A stretch of DNA of 64,000 nt from Gemmatimonadota bacterium (GTDB taxonomy: Bacteria; Latescibacterota; UBA2968; GCA-2709665), in NCBI GenBank assembly GCA_028874335.1, contig JAPPJY010000078.1, forward strand, positions 114,310 through 178,309. The letters run 5' to 3'. Each line of letters starts with the position of its first letter. The first letter of the stretch is position 1. Under the pieces are notes generated by a model, which had not been told where the DNA came from, made no database searches, and worked only from the letters and a program-made list of their open reading frames with translations. Below are positions 9,958 to 18,113 of the stretch, piece by piece. Position numbers and translations under genes: made by a program.

Positions 9958-10503
9958 CTATGATACACCCGAAACCAGTCTCTGGCGCATCCGGTTCAGC
10001 TGCGCTTCGAGGGTTGCGTCGAAAACGTGGTCACCCATCCTGGTTACAAAGCCGGCTTTGAGTCCCTGGTCGATTTCGACGTCCAGCCGTACCTGCTTTC
10101 CGGAATAAGCCGACAACCGCTGCGCTAGCCTGTCGCGCTGGTCCTGCGAGAGTTCCTGCGCCGACCGCACGTATGCGGTGACCAGACCCCGTTGCTCGTC
10201 CAGGAGCGTCAGAAACGCCCGGATGATGCTGTCGAGTCCCCGCTCGCGCCGTTTGTCGCACAACAGCAGCAGGAAACTCAGGGTGAGGTCCCCGATCCGG
10301 CCGGAGAAAAGCCTCCGGACCGCCGTCCGCTTCTGTTCCGGATAGATCAGGGGGTCACTGAGAAAGGCACGCAGGTCTTCCGATTCCCTGATCAGGTTCA
10401 GAAGGCTCTCGAGGTCCTCGCGCACCCGGTCCAGCGCGCCCCGCTCCTGGGCCGCCTGGATGAGCGCCCTGGCATAACGCATTGCGACGGGGGTTTCGTT
10501 CAA
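9958..10503 (-). CDS. atpH: ATP synthase F1 delta subunit (OSCP)
   Basis: This 181-residue protein has the N-terminal helical bundle AMRYARALIQAAQERGALDRV and the C-terminal DVEIDQGLKAGFVTRMGDHVFDATLEAQLNRM, the conserved end of delta subunits. It joins F1 to the peripheral b stalk. The likely start is TTG at 10503, preceded by GGAGCGGAG; an internal ATG seven codons later is the alternative. It is spaced 15 nt from atpF. Confidence 0.94.
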   Translation of the reverse strand: MNETPVAMRYARALIQAAQERGALDRVREDLESLLNLIRESEDLRAFLSDPLIYPEQKRTAVRRLFSGRIGDLTLSFLLLLCDKRRERGLDSIIRAFLTLLDEQRGLVTAYVRSAQELSQDQRDRLAQRLSAYSGKQVRLDVEIDQGLKAGFVTRMGDHVFDATLEAQLNRMRQRLVSGVS

Positions 10504-10518
10504 GCTCCGCTCCGGAAA

Positions 10519-11016
10519 TCAGTTTTGTCCATGATCAGGAATGCTGTCGATGAACTCGTCGACAAGCTTCCTGTTTCGGGCTGTGTCCAGGTTTTCGTCC
10601 AACACCTTGCCGGCGGCTTCGATGGCCAGACCGGCGGCATGCGTACGAAGTTCCTGGATCGCCTGCTCCTTTTCCTGCCGTATCGTCCGCCGGGCCTGCT
10701 CCAGCATCTGCCGGGCTTCGTCCGACGCGCGTTGACGCACTTCCTGGGCTGCACGCTCGGCCGCCTCCCGTCCTTCCGAGATGGCCTGTCGCGCCTCGGC
10801 CTGGGCCTGCTCCATTGCGCGCCGGTTTTCCTCGGCCGCACTCTGGGCTTCCTCCCTGGCTTTCTCCGCCTGGTTCAGGGAATCCCGAATGCGCCTTTCG
10901 CGCTCGTCCAGCATGGCCAGGAGCGGTTTCCATGCAACCTTCCTGAGAACGAGGAGCAGCAGGACGAAGGTAATTATGGTCCAGAACATCAGACCTGTAT
11001 CGACATTCAGCAACAT
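10519..11016 (-). CDS. atpF: ATP synthase Fo b subunit
   Basis: This 165-residue protein has one N-terminal membrane helix (about residues 8-27, FWTIITFVLLLLVLRKVAW). A long Ala/Glu/Arg-rich coiled coil extends to the end and forms the peripheral stator stalk. It contains the usual WKPLLAMLDERERRIRDSL segment just after the membrane helix. There is only one b gene; no b' paralogue is seen. It sits between atpE and atpH in the standard order. Confidence 0.94.
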   Translation of the reverse strand: MLLNVDTGLMFWTIITFVLLLLVLRKVAWKPLLAMLDERERRIRDSLNQAEKAREEAQSAAEENRRAMEQAQAEARQAISEGREAAERAAQEVRQRASDEARQMLEQARRTIRQEKEQAIQELRTHAAGLAIEAAGKVLDENLDTARNRKLVDEFIDSIPDHGQN

Positions 11017-11057
11017 ACCCGTTCCTTTGGGTTAGACGTCCTCAACGGTATGCTCTC

Positions 11058-11309
11058 TCAGCCGCCTTTTGTCGCCAGAAGGAAGCAGACCACCTGCCCG
11101 AAGAGCGCCACACCCTCGATGAAGGCCGCGGTAATGATCATGGAAGTCCGGATATCGCCTGCCGCTTCAGGCTGCCGTGCGGTGCCCTCCACGGCCATAC
11201 CGGCCAGACGTCCGATTCCAATTCCGGCGCCGATCGTTACCAGCCCCGCGCCAATGCCGGCGGACAAATAACCGTATGCTTCAGCCGCCACGGATGCCAC
11301 GTCTGCCAC
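11058..11309 (-). CDS. atpE: ATP synthase Fo c subunit (proton type)
   Basis: This 83-residue protein has two membrane helices joined by the conserved polar loop ARQPEA. The ion-binding carboxylate is the Glu in AAFIEGVALF in helix 2. Sodium-type c subunits carry a Gln in helix 1 (GxGQG) and Ser/Thr right after the Glu. Here those positions are GIGIG and EGV, so proton coupling is predicted. The start is GTG at 11309 with a strong AGGAGG before it. The 3' neighbour atpF is 41 nt away. Upstream, between atpB and atpE, a 160-bp inverted-repeat element is inserted. Confidence 0.95.
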   Translation of the reverse strand: MADVASVAAEAYGYLSAGIGAGLVTIGAGIGIGRLAGMAVEGTARQPEAAGDIRTSMIITAAFIEGVALFGQVVCFLLATKGG

Positions 11310-11337
11310 AACACACCTCCTCCGCTAGGAAGTTAAG

Positions 11338-11497
11338 AAGCTGTCTTAAAATTCCCAGCGGTCTTCGCGCGGCTGCAAAAGCGCCGGTCGGCGTTGGTCA
11401 AATCCACCCGTATAGACAAATAGGGTCGAATTTTCCCGCCTTGACCGCCACTTTTTCGCTCGCGCTCGGGAACTCACCGGTAATTTTAAAACAACTT
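11338..11497. mobile_element. 160-bp MITE-like inverted-repeat element, copy 1 (between atpB and atpE)
   Basis: The ends AAGCTGTCTTAAAATT and (reverse complement) AAGTTGTTTTAAAATT form terminal inverted repeats. The same 160-bp element occurs at 45486-45645 with about a dozen differences by my count. It encodes no protein; the small ORF in it (SRARAKKWRSRREN text) is shared by both copies because the DNA is shared. No target duplication is clear. Confidence 0.85.
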
Positions 11498-11528
11498 CCA
11501 AGGGTTTATAATGCAACGTTTCCAACAA

Positions 11529-12329
11529 TCAATGATCCTGATGCACCGCCATCCCGATGAAGACGGCGGATAACATGGTGAAGATATAAGCCTGCACCAA
11601 TGCCACGAAGATTTCGAGCAGATAAATCGCCAGCGCGAACAGCACGGAAACAGGCGCAACGGCGTACGACTTGAACATGAAGATCAGTCCCAGCAACGCC
11701 AGAATGATCACGTGTCCGGCGGTCATATTGGCAAAGAGACGAATACAGAGGGCGAACGGCTTGGCAACCAGCCCGATGAGCTCGATCGGGATCATCAGGA
11801 GCGTGATCGGCAGCGGCAGTCCGTGGGGTACCAACCCCTTGAAATAACCCAGAAAGCCGTTGTGAAGAATGCCGCCCATCTGAATGACGAGAAAGGCGCA
11901 GATCGCCAGCCCGGCGGTTACGCTCACATTACCGGTGGCGGTCGCGCCATAGGGTACGAGGCCAAGCAGATTGCAGGTGAGGATGAAGAAGAATACGGTA
12001 AAAAGAAAGGGTAAAAACCGTCCGGCTTCCTTTGCTCCGATGTTGGGAACGGCGATTTCATCCCGGATAAATACGACGACCGATTCCAGGAGATTTGCGA
12101 GCCCGGAAGGTACCAGGCCACGGCGCCGGGTTGTCCTGATGAAGACCCACAGGAGAAACGCCGCCGCAACCCACATCATGACCACGTGCCGGGTAATGGA
12201 CACGTCGACGCCGAACAGCTCAAAACGGGGTATTTCGACATGAAGAAAGGGCAGGTGGAGCTCTGACGAATCGAGCAGATGCTCCATGATGTAGTCTTTT
12301 TTGCCTTCCGCGGCGTTTTCCGATGCCAT
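11529..12329 (-). CDS. atpB: ATP synthase Fo a subunit
   Basis: This 266-residue membrane protein has the essential arginine helix ALCIRLFANMTAGHVIILALLG near residue 200 and the last helix ALVQAYIFTMLSAVFIGMAV. Both are diagnostic for the subunit that carries the proton half-channels against the c-ring. The N-terminal ~40 residues are periplasmic or amphipathic. The start is ATG at 12329, 4 nt after the preceding small gene. Length is within the family norm. A MITE-like element follows it, before atpE. Confidence 0.95.
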   Translation of the reverse strand: MASENAAEGKKDYIMEHLLDSSELHLPFLHVEIPRFELFGVDVSITRHVVMMWVAAAFLLWVFIRTTRRRGLVPSGLANLLESVVVFIRDEIAVPNIGAKEAGRFLPFLFTVFFFILTCNLLGLVPYGATATGNVSVTAGLAICAFLVIQMGGILHNGFLGYFKGLVPHGLPLPITLLMIPIELIGLVAKPFALCIRLFANMTAGHVIILALLGLIFMFKSYAVAPVSVLFALAIYLLEIFVALVQAYIFTMLSAVFIGMAVHQDH

Positions 12330-12333
12330 CGAA

Positions 12334-12738
12334 TCAAACCCCTGATCGTGAATCCCGCCGAACCGCGGCGCGCTTCACGAAGAACCGGATTTCCAGAATC
12401 TGAAAGAGCAGATAGGACGAAAAGAGAGAGAAAACCAGACCGTAAACCGAGAGCGTTGTGAATTTGACCAACAGCACCAATCCAATGCAGATGACCAGCA
12501 TCCGAACGACCATTCCGCCCAGCAGCGCTTTCAGAAAGACCGGCTGCGGCCGGTCGAACGACCAGATGGCCGAGAGCCCGCCGGCCAGCGCGTTCAGTGC
12601 GCCGATCCCGCACCCTACGGCTGCCGCCCGGACCATGTCAACCCCCCAGTAGACGTATAGCGGGTATCCGCCCAGAATTGCCGCTGCGATCAGGACAGCC
12701 CCGACCTGTCTGGCAAATCGGAGGAATTCGGTTCCCAC
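12334..12738 (-). CDS. ATP synthase subunit I-like membrane protein
   Basis: This 134-residue protein has four predicted membrane segments (about 10-30, 33-55, 66-88 and 92-115) and a basic C-terminus. It occupies the place of atpI, just before atpB, and its fold fits the ATP synthase I chain family thought to help c-ring assembly or cation uptake. The start is GTG at 12738 with a textbook GGAGGTGA site. Sequence conservation in this family is low, so the call leans on position and topology. Confidence 0.7.
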   Translation of the reverse strand: MGTEFLRFARQVGAVLIAAAILGGYPLYVYWGVDMVRAAAVGCGIGALNALAGGLSAIWSFDRPQPVFLKALLGGMVVRMLVICIGLVLLVKFTTLSVYGLVFSLFSSYLLFQILEIRFFVKRAAVRRDSRSGV

Positions 12739-12755
12739 GTCTCACCTCCGGACGG

Positions 12756-13007
12756 CTATTGGCGGTCCTGCTTTTCGCGTTCCTGGAGTCGCATTGCCGT
12801 TCGGTACAGGTTCAGGAAACCGACAACGATTCCCAGAGCCAATCCCGCCAACATCAGATAGGGAGCCGTTCCGAGTTTGCCGTCCAGCCATTTCCCGGCA
12901 AAAAGACAGAGAATGAAAGACGCCGCAAACTCGATTCCCAGGTTCAGATAAGGGCCGGCTCTACGATATGCCGCGGCCAGACCGGGTTGTTTTTTTTCTT
13001 CCTCCAT
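12756..13007 (-). CDS. atpZ: AtpZ/AtpI-type small subunit (F0F1 ATPase gene 1 family)
   Basis: This 83-residue protein has two membrane segments (about 20-40 and 48-68), with FAGKWLDGKLGTAPYLMLAGLALG between and within them. The text GKWLDxxxGTxPxxxxxGxxLG is the hallmark of the AtpZ/ATPase gene 1 family. These small proteins precede atpI and atpB in many operons and have been linked to cation supply or c-ring assembly. It is the first atp gene, starting only 63 nt after the nuoN stop, so it probably shares transcripts with the nuo/mrp genes. Confidence 0.8.
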   Translation of the reverse strand: MEEEKKQPGLAAAYRRAGPYLNLGIEFAASFILCLFAGKWLDGKLGTAPYLMLAGLALGIVVGFLNLYRTAMRLQEREKQDRQ

Positions 13008-13070
13008 CGATCAACGCGATGGGTTTTGAATGGAAGGGCGTGAGTGACCCCGAAACCGCAGGCACAGCAT

Positions 13071-14519
13071 CTAAGTTCCAATGAGGCTGCCTACCGTTTG
13101 CCTGGCCAATTCCAGAAACCGCGACGGAGCGAGGCCGATATAGAGGGTCGCAAGGGACGTTACCAGCAGCGCCGTTCGGGCGAGAGGTGGAAATGTGTCC
13201 ACCGGCTCTTCGTCGGCGGGCTGTCTCATATACATGCTGACGACGACCCCGAGATAGAAATAAACCGAGACAAGGCTGTTCAGCACGCCGATAATGGTAA
13301 GCGAGACCAGTCCGGCATCGATTGCCGCCCGGAATATGTAGAACTTCCCGAAAAATCCGGCGGTAGGCGGGAGACCCGCCAATGAAAGCATGAACAGCGT
13401 CATCGTCAGCCCGAGGACCGGATGCTTGAAACCCAGCCCCGCGTAATCCGATATGTCGACGTTCTCTTCGCCCTTCCGCGCAACCAGAATCACGACCGCG
13501 AATGCCCCGATATTCATAAACGTATAAGCAAGCAGATAGAACAATGCGGCCGAAATCCCCTTGCCGCTGGCCGCGGTAAGCGCAACCAACACGTAACCGG
13601 CATGGGCAACGCTGGAATAGGCCAGCATTCGCTTGATGCTGCGTTGCCCCAGCGCGCTCAGGTTGCCCACGGTCATGGTCAGCACGGCCAGGATCCAGAG
13701 TACCGCCGTCCACTCCGCCTTCATCGATTCCAGAGACACCATCAGCACGCGCAGGAACGCGACAAAGGCTGCCGCCTTGGGCCCGGCCGAGAGAAAGGCG
13801 GTAACCGACGCGGGCGCGCCTTCGTAGACGTCAGGCGCCCACATATGGAACGGAACCGCCGCCACTTTGAATGCGAAGCCCACAACCAGCAATGCCATGC
13901 CGGCATACAACATCAGCCCGCCTCCGTCAACGCGCCGCAGAAGCATTGCGCCGACCTGCTGGAGGCTGGTGGAGCCGGTCGATCCGTAAATCAGGGCAAT
14001 CCCGTAAAGCAGAAACCCGGTCGCAAACGCACCGAGCAGCAGATATTTCAGGGAGGCTTCGTTGGAGACGGAACGCGAGCTGAGGAATCCAACCAGGATA
14101 TAGAGCGACAGCGACATCAGCTCCAACCCCAGGAAGATTACGATAAGGTCCGTCCCCGCGGCCATGAGCATCATGCCCAGGGTGGCCGTCAGCAGCAGCA
14201 GATAGTACTCGCTGCGGCTGCTTTCTTCCCGCCTCAGGTACCCCGTGGAGACAAAAATGGTCAGCGCCGTGCCGACCGTAAATATGATGTTGGAAAAGAG
14301 CGCGAAGTTGTCCAGCGCGAGCATCCCGCCGAAGGCCTGCTCGGACCGCCCCCAAAGACCCGCGCAGGCGACCGCCGCCAGGCCCGTTCCGATGATGGCC
14401 GCGTATGCGGCTCCAACACCCCGATTTGCCGGTCGGACGATGTCGATGCACAGGATCAGCAACGCACTTGCTGCGACAATCAGCGAGGGAACGAGTACAA
14501 TCCAGTTCACGTCAGGCAA
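13071..14519 (-). CDS. nuoN: NADH-quinone oxidoreductase subunit N
   Basis: This 482-residue proton-pumping membrane subunit has about 14 hydrophobic segments and the conserved antiporter-fold stretches VIFLGLELMSLSLYILVG, AVPFHMWAPDVYEGAP and FSVAHAGYVLV-type text near the ion path. The likely start is TTG at 14519, with GAGG upstream. In ordinary operons nuoN follows nuoM directly. Here ten mrp-type genes separate them, and nuoN is followed at once by atpZ. A 189-bp gap before nuoN could hold a promoter. Confidence 0.93.
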   Translation of the reverse strand: MPDVNWIVLVPSLIVAASALLILCIDIVRPANRGVGAAYAAIIGTGLAAVACAGLWGRSEQAFGGMLALDNFALFSNIIFTVGTALTIFVSTGYLRREESSRSEYYLLLLTATLGMMLMAAGTDLIVIFLGLELMSLSLYILVGFLSSRSVSNEASLKYLLLGAFATGFLLYGIALIYGSTGSTSLQQVGAMLLRRVDGGGLMLYAGMALLVVGFAFKVAAVPFHMWAPDVYEGAPASVTAFLSAGPKAAAFVAFLRVLMVSLESMKAEWTAVLWILAVLTMTVGNLSALGQRSIKRMLAYSSVAHAGYVLVALTAASGKGISAALFYLLAYTFMNIGAFAVVILVARKGEENVDISDYAGLGFKHPVLGLTMTLFMLSLAGLPPTAGFFGKFYIFRAAIDAGLVSLTIIGVLNSLVSVYFYLGVVVSMYMRQPADEEPVDTFPPLARTALLVTSLATLYIGLAPSRFLELARQTVGSLIGT

Positions 14520-14708
14520 CGCGGTAGTCCTCGTTGAGAATTATTAGCGGCATTAATTAACGGGGATGCGATAGAAAAGTCAAGCCTAAAGTTCGAATTT
14601 GGCGCGCAGGCACGTATTTGCGGGCTGAGGCCGGCGACCTTCGGTACGGAATACGTTCTTAAATACCTGTTTTTACGTCACTAAAATAAGATTGTACGTT
14701 CCGGGACA

Positions 14709-16397
14709 TCAGAAGCAGAAGATCAGGAACGCGGCCAGCGAGATGGTCACGACCAACACGGCAGTACCCGTCGTCCAGCTTCGACCCAGAATGCCCTGGG
14801 GACCGTGGTATTGACGGCATCCTGAAGCGGCCTCCGCGACCAGCGCCTTCCCGCTCTTCAGGATCGAACTTCCGGCGGAACCACCCACCCGCGCCACAGC
14901 CCCGACGATACCGGGCAGCAGCCGTCGATACACCCAGTCCGTGTCCAGGTTTACGGACCGCAATACGGACGGATAGACGCCGGTCCGCTTCATCACGACG
15001 AAGGCCAGCGCTGAGAAGAACAACAGTTGGTACTGGGTAACCAGGTGTTCCGCCGTATAGGGTTCGTAATCTACGGCAAACGGTAAGACAGCGTAGAGTG
15101 GTTTCGGAAAGATGCCAATCAGTACGCACAGGCCGGCTGCCGCTCCCATGGCGACACGCATGTTCAGAGGCGCCTCCCTGCAGCGGATCCCGGAATCCTC
15201 CGAGAAGAAGGCAAGGTAGGGGACCCTGATGCCCGTATAGAGCAACACGCCCGCCGAAGCGAACAACAACGCCAGCCAGGTCAGGACGTGGTGTCCATTG
15301 GCCACGGCACCGAGGATAAATGACTTGCTGACGAAACCGTTGAAGAAGGGAACGGCCGAAATCGACGCCGCGCCGATGATGCAGAAAGCCGCCGTCAGAG
15401 GCATGGACCTGTAGAGCCCGCCCAGTTCCGAAGCCCTGGCCGTACCCGTACGATAGAGCACCGCGCCCATTGACATAAACAGCAAGGCTTTGTAAATGAC
15501 GTGGGTGGCTGCGTGGGCGGCCGTTCCGTTCAGGGACATCTGGGTCCCGATTCCAATACCGACGACCATGAATCCCAGCTGGATGTTCAGGCTGTAGGCC
15601 AGCACCCGTCTGAGGTCATTCTCGATGATCGCGTAAAACATGGGAAACAGGGTCATCGCGGCGCCGATCGGGATCAGGATCTCGGTACCGGGAAAGCCCC
15701 TGGCAAGCGCGTAGACCGCCAGCTTTGTTGTGAAAGCGCTCAGGAAAACGGTCCCGGTCACGGTCGCCTCCGGATAGGCGTCCGACAGCCAGTTGTGGAG
15801 CAGCGGAAACGCGCATTTGATTCCAAAAGCAATGAAGACAAGCGTCGTGCCCAGGCCGTTCAGCCCCAACTCTGCAAATGCGATCGATCCGGTCTCGCGA
15901 AGATGAACAAGAATGCCCGCCAGCAGAATCATGCCCGAGCAGACCTGCACGATCAGGTAGCGCATTCCGGCGGCGTAGGCGCGGTCGGTCCGGCGGCTCC
16001 AGATCAGGAATACGGAAGCAATCGCCGTCAGTTCCCAGAAGACGAACAGGGTGATCAGATCGCCCGCGAAGAGGGCGCCGACCGCGCTGCCCGCGTAGAA
16101 CAGGCCCGCGACGTGCTGCGTATTGTCCTTCACGTGGAGCGCATAGACGACGCTCAGCAGGGCGGCGATATGGAAGATATAGCCGAAGACCAGGCTGAGC
16201 CTGTCGATGCGAACCAGAAGAAGGGAATAGTCGAAGATCCCGATCTTCCAGTATTCCCCAGGGGTCAGTCCGATCAGATGGGCAAGCCCGGCAATCGGAA
16301 GCAGGAGCATATAGGCCGATTGCAAGCGCCCCCGCAGGACCGGTATCAGCAGCGATCCGACAATCAGGATCAGCGCCGGCGGAAAGGGGTCAATCAT
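14709..16397 (-). CDS. Antiporter-like (MrpA/D, NuoL/M/N fold) subunit, third member
   Basis: This 562-residue protein has about 14 membrane segments and a C-terminal extension of roughly 100 residues that ends in a further hydrophobic segment. It has the proton-conducting transporter signature: FVFWELTAIASVFLIWSR, CAFPLLHNWLSDAYPEATVTG and RRVLAYSLNIQLGF. This family includes MrpD and NuoM. It begins at ATG 16397, overlapping the preceding small gene by 8 nt, so translation is coupled. It is the last gene of the mrp block before nuoN. It may act as an additional channel subunit of the same complex; the ion specificity cannot be read. Confidence 0.85.
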   Translation of the reverse strand: MIDPFPPALILIVGSLLIPVLRGRLQSAYMLLLPIAGLAHLIGLTPGEYWKIGIFDYSLLLVRIDRLSLVFGYIFHIAALLSVVYALHVKDNTQHVAGLFYAGSAVGALFAGDLITLFVFWELTAIASVFLIWSRRTDRAYAAGMRYLIVQVCSGMILLAGILVHLRETGSIAFAELGLNGLGTTLVFIAFGIKCAFPLLHNWLSDAYPEATVTGTVFLSAFTTKLAVYALARGFPGTEILIPIGAAMTLFPMFYAIIENDLRRVLAYSLNIQLGFMVVGIGIGTQMSLNGTAAHAATHVIYKALLFMSMGAVLYRTGTARASELGGLYRSMPLTAAFCIIGAASISAVPFFNGFVSKSFILGAVANGHHVLTWLALLFASAGVLLYTGIRVPYLAFFSEDSGIRCREAPLNMRVAMGAAAGLCVLIGIFPKPLYAVLPFAVDYEPYTAEHLVTQYQLLFFSALAFVVMKRTGVYPSVLRSVNLDTDWVYRRLLPGIVGAVARVGGSAGSSILKSGKALVAEAASGCRQYHGPQGILGRSWTTGTAVLVVTISLAAFLIFCF

Positions 16398-16635
16398 AGT
16401 AGTCTTCCTTGCGTCCCAGTACGACTCGCAATCCCCTGGCAATCAGAACGAGCGCCACACATGCCGCAAACCCGTACCACCCGTAGAAGCCGAACCATGC
16501 CTCTGTCTTGAAATGGCCGTGTCTGACCATGACAAGATCCACCACGATCAGAATGGCGCAGACCGCATAGAGCGCCCGGTGGATGGTCATTGCGTTCCCG
16601 GATTTGTCATGCCGGTTTTTCCTGTTGTCTTCCAT
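16390..16635 (-). CDS. Small two-helix membrane protein of the antiporter block
   Basis: This 81-residue protein has two hydrophobic segments (about 19-36 and 47-65), a basic N-terminus and the acidic C-terminal end RKEDYYD. The core WFGFYGWYGFAACVALVL resembles small unnamed proteins I know from Mrp-like antiporter clusters. The ATG at 16635 is preferred over the track start. It lies 11 nt after one antiporter subunit and overlaps the next, so it is probably part of the same membrane complex. No function is established. Confidence 0.65.
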   Translation of the reverse strand: MEDNRKNRHDKSGNAMTIHRALYAVCAILIVVDLVMVRHGHFKTEAWFGFYGWYGFAACVALVLIARGLRVVLGRKEDYYD

Positions 16636-16646
16636 GGGCTTATCCG

Positions 16647-18113
16647 TCAGGGATGGGTAATGGGCGCCAAAAGCCGGTAGATGTCGTCGGCGCAGAAGAA
16701 GAGCGCCAGACATCCCAGCGCCGTGAGGCACAGGGGAACCACGCAGAACGCCGGGGCTTCACGGATGCCGGACGGGTTGGATGGCGCCTTGGTGGGCGCC
16801 ACGAAGAAGGCGCGTGCGACGATCGGCATCAGGTACGCGACGTTCAGGAGCGAACTGATCAGCAATACGGCCACGAAAATGATCCGGTCCGCATCCGCCG
16901 CGCCCAGCGCGAGGTACCACTTGCTCCACGAACCACCGAGCGGGGGCAGGCCGATCACGCTGAGCGACCCCACAAAAAACGCGATCATGGTTATTGGCAT
17001 CGTCTTCCCGATACCCGCCATGTCGCTGATTTCCGTCTTGTGCGCGGCCACCATGATTGCGCCGGCGCAGAAGAACAGCGTGATCTTTCCGAAGGCATGC
17101 ATCGCGATATGCATGGAGCCGCCTATAATGCCCCACGAATTGGCAAGAGCCGCGCCCAGCACCACGTAGGACAGCTGACTGACCGTGGAATAGGCGAGAC
17201 GCGCCTTGAGATTGTCTTTGGTCAATGCAACCAGGGACGCGATCAGCAGCGTCGCCGCGGCGACGTAGGCCAGCCACAGACTCATACCGGTGTCCGCGAG
17301 CAGATCGATGCCGAAGATGTACACCACAATCTTCATCACCGTAAACACACCCGCCTTGACCACGGCCACCGCGTGCAGCAGCGCGCTCACGGGCGTGGGC
17401 GCAACCATCGCCGCGGGCAGCCATCGGTGAAATGGCATCAGCGCCGCCTTGCCGGTCCCGAACGCGTAGAGCGCCAGCAGTACGCCCACCACCGCCGGAC
17501 TCGCCTTGCCCGCGAGGATTCCGCCGGGTACGAATTCCAGGGTGCCCGTCAGTTGCCACGTCCACACCACTGCCAGCAGCATCAGCCCGACCGACGTGCC
17601 GAGCAGTATGCCCATGTAGATCCTGCCCGACCGGAGCGCTTCCCCGGTCCGATGGTGCGTGACCAGCGGATAGGTTGACAGGGTGAGCACTTCGTAGAAG
17701 ATGAACAGGGTGAACAGATTCCGGGCGAACGCGACGCCCAGGGCGCCCGAAATGGCCACCGCGAAGAAGACGTAGAAGCTGGTCTGGTTGGATTCGTGAT
17801 GACCACGCATGTATCCGATGGAATACAGAGACGTCAGGATCCAGAGTCCGGAGGCGATCAACCCGAAGAGCATGCCCAGCGGTTCGACTTCGAAGGCCAG
17901 CGCCAGGCCCGGCATCACCTCCAGAATCTGTATGCCGGGTCTCGAACCCGAAAGGACCACCGGTACCAGTGAGAGTACCACGAAAAACAGCACGCCGCCG
18001 GTGGCCAGTGTGGCCGTCTCCCGCAGATTGGGCCTGTTTCCGAGAAGGCCGATCAGCGGGGCGCCGAGCAAAGGCAGCACAACGGCGAGCAGCGTGGCAT
18101 CCGAAGCGGTCAT
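16647..18113 (-). CDS. Antiporter-like (MrpD/NuoL fold) subunit, second member
   Basis: This 488-residue protein with about 14 membrane segments contains LFIFYEVLTLSTYPLVTH, ALMPFHRWLPAAMVAPTPVS and RLAYSTVSQLSYVVLG, the conserved Glu-, Lys- and His-bearing regions of the proton-conducting transporter family. HAVAVVKAGVF is of the NuoL/MrpA type (HAATMVxAG in NuoL). It starts at ATG 18113, overlapping the MrpD stop by ATGA. It may stand in for the NuoL-like N-terminal part of MrpA, which is otherwise absent here. Confidence 0.88.
   Translation of the reverse strand: MTASDATLLAVVLPLLGAPLIGLLGNRPNLRETATLATGGVLFFVVLSLVPVVLSGSRPGIQILEVMPGLALAFEVEPLGMLFGLIASGLWILTSLYSIGYMRGHHESNQTSFYVFFAVAISGALGVAFARNLFTLFIFYEVLTLSTYPLVTHHRTGEALRSGRIYMGILLGTSVGLMLLAVVWTWQLTGTLEFVPGGILAGKASPAVVGVLLALYAFGTGKAALMPFHRWLPAAMVAPTPVSALLHAVAVVKAGVFTVMKIVVYIFGIDLLADTGMSLWLAYVAAATLLIASLVALTKDNLKARLAYSTVSQLSYVVLGAALANSWGIIGGSMHIAMHAFGKITLFFCAGAIMVAAHKTEISDMAGIGKTMPITMIAFFVGSLSVIGLPPLGGSWSKWYLALGAADADRIIFVAVLLISSLLNVAYLMPIVARAFFVAPTKAPSNPSGIREAPAFCVVPLCLTALGCLALFFCADDIYRLLAPITHP

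Noticed and set aside
10192-11271. 359-codon + strand ORF opposite atpH, atpF and atpE
   Set aside because: It is antisense to three certain atp genes and has no family features.
11346-11528. 60-codon ORF with SRARAKKWRSRREN, also present at 45494-45691
   Set aside because: The shared text comes from the shared 160-bp non-coding element. There is no RBS, and the flanking codons differ completely between copies.
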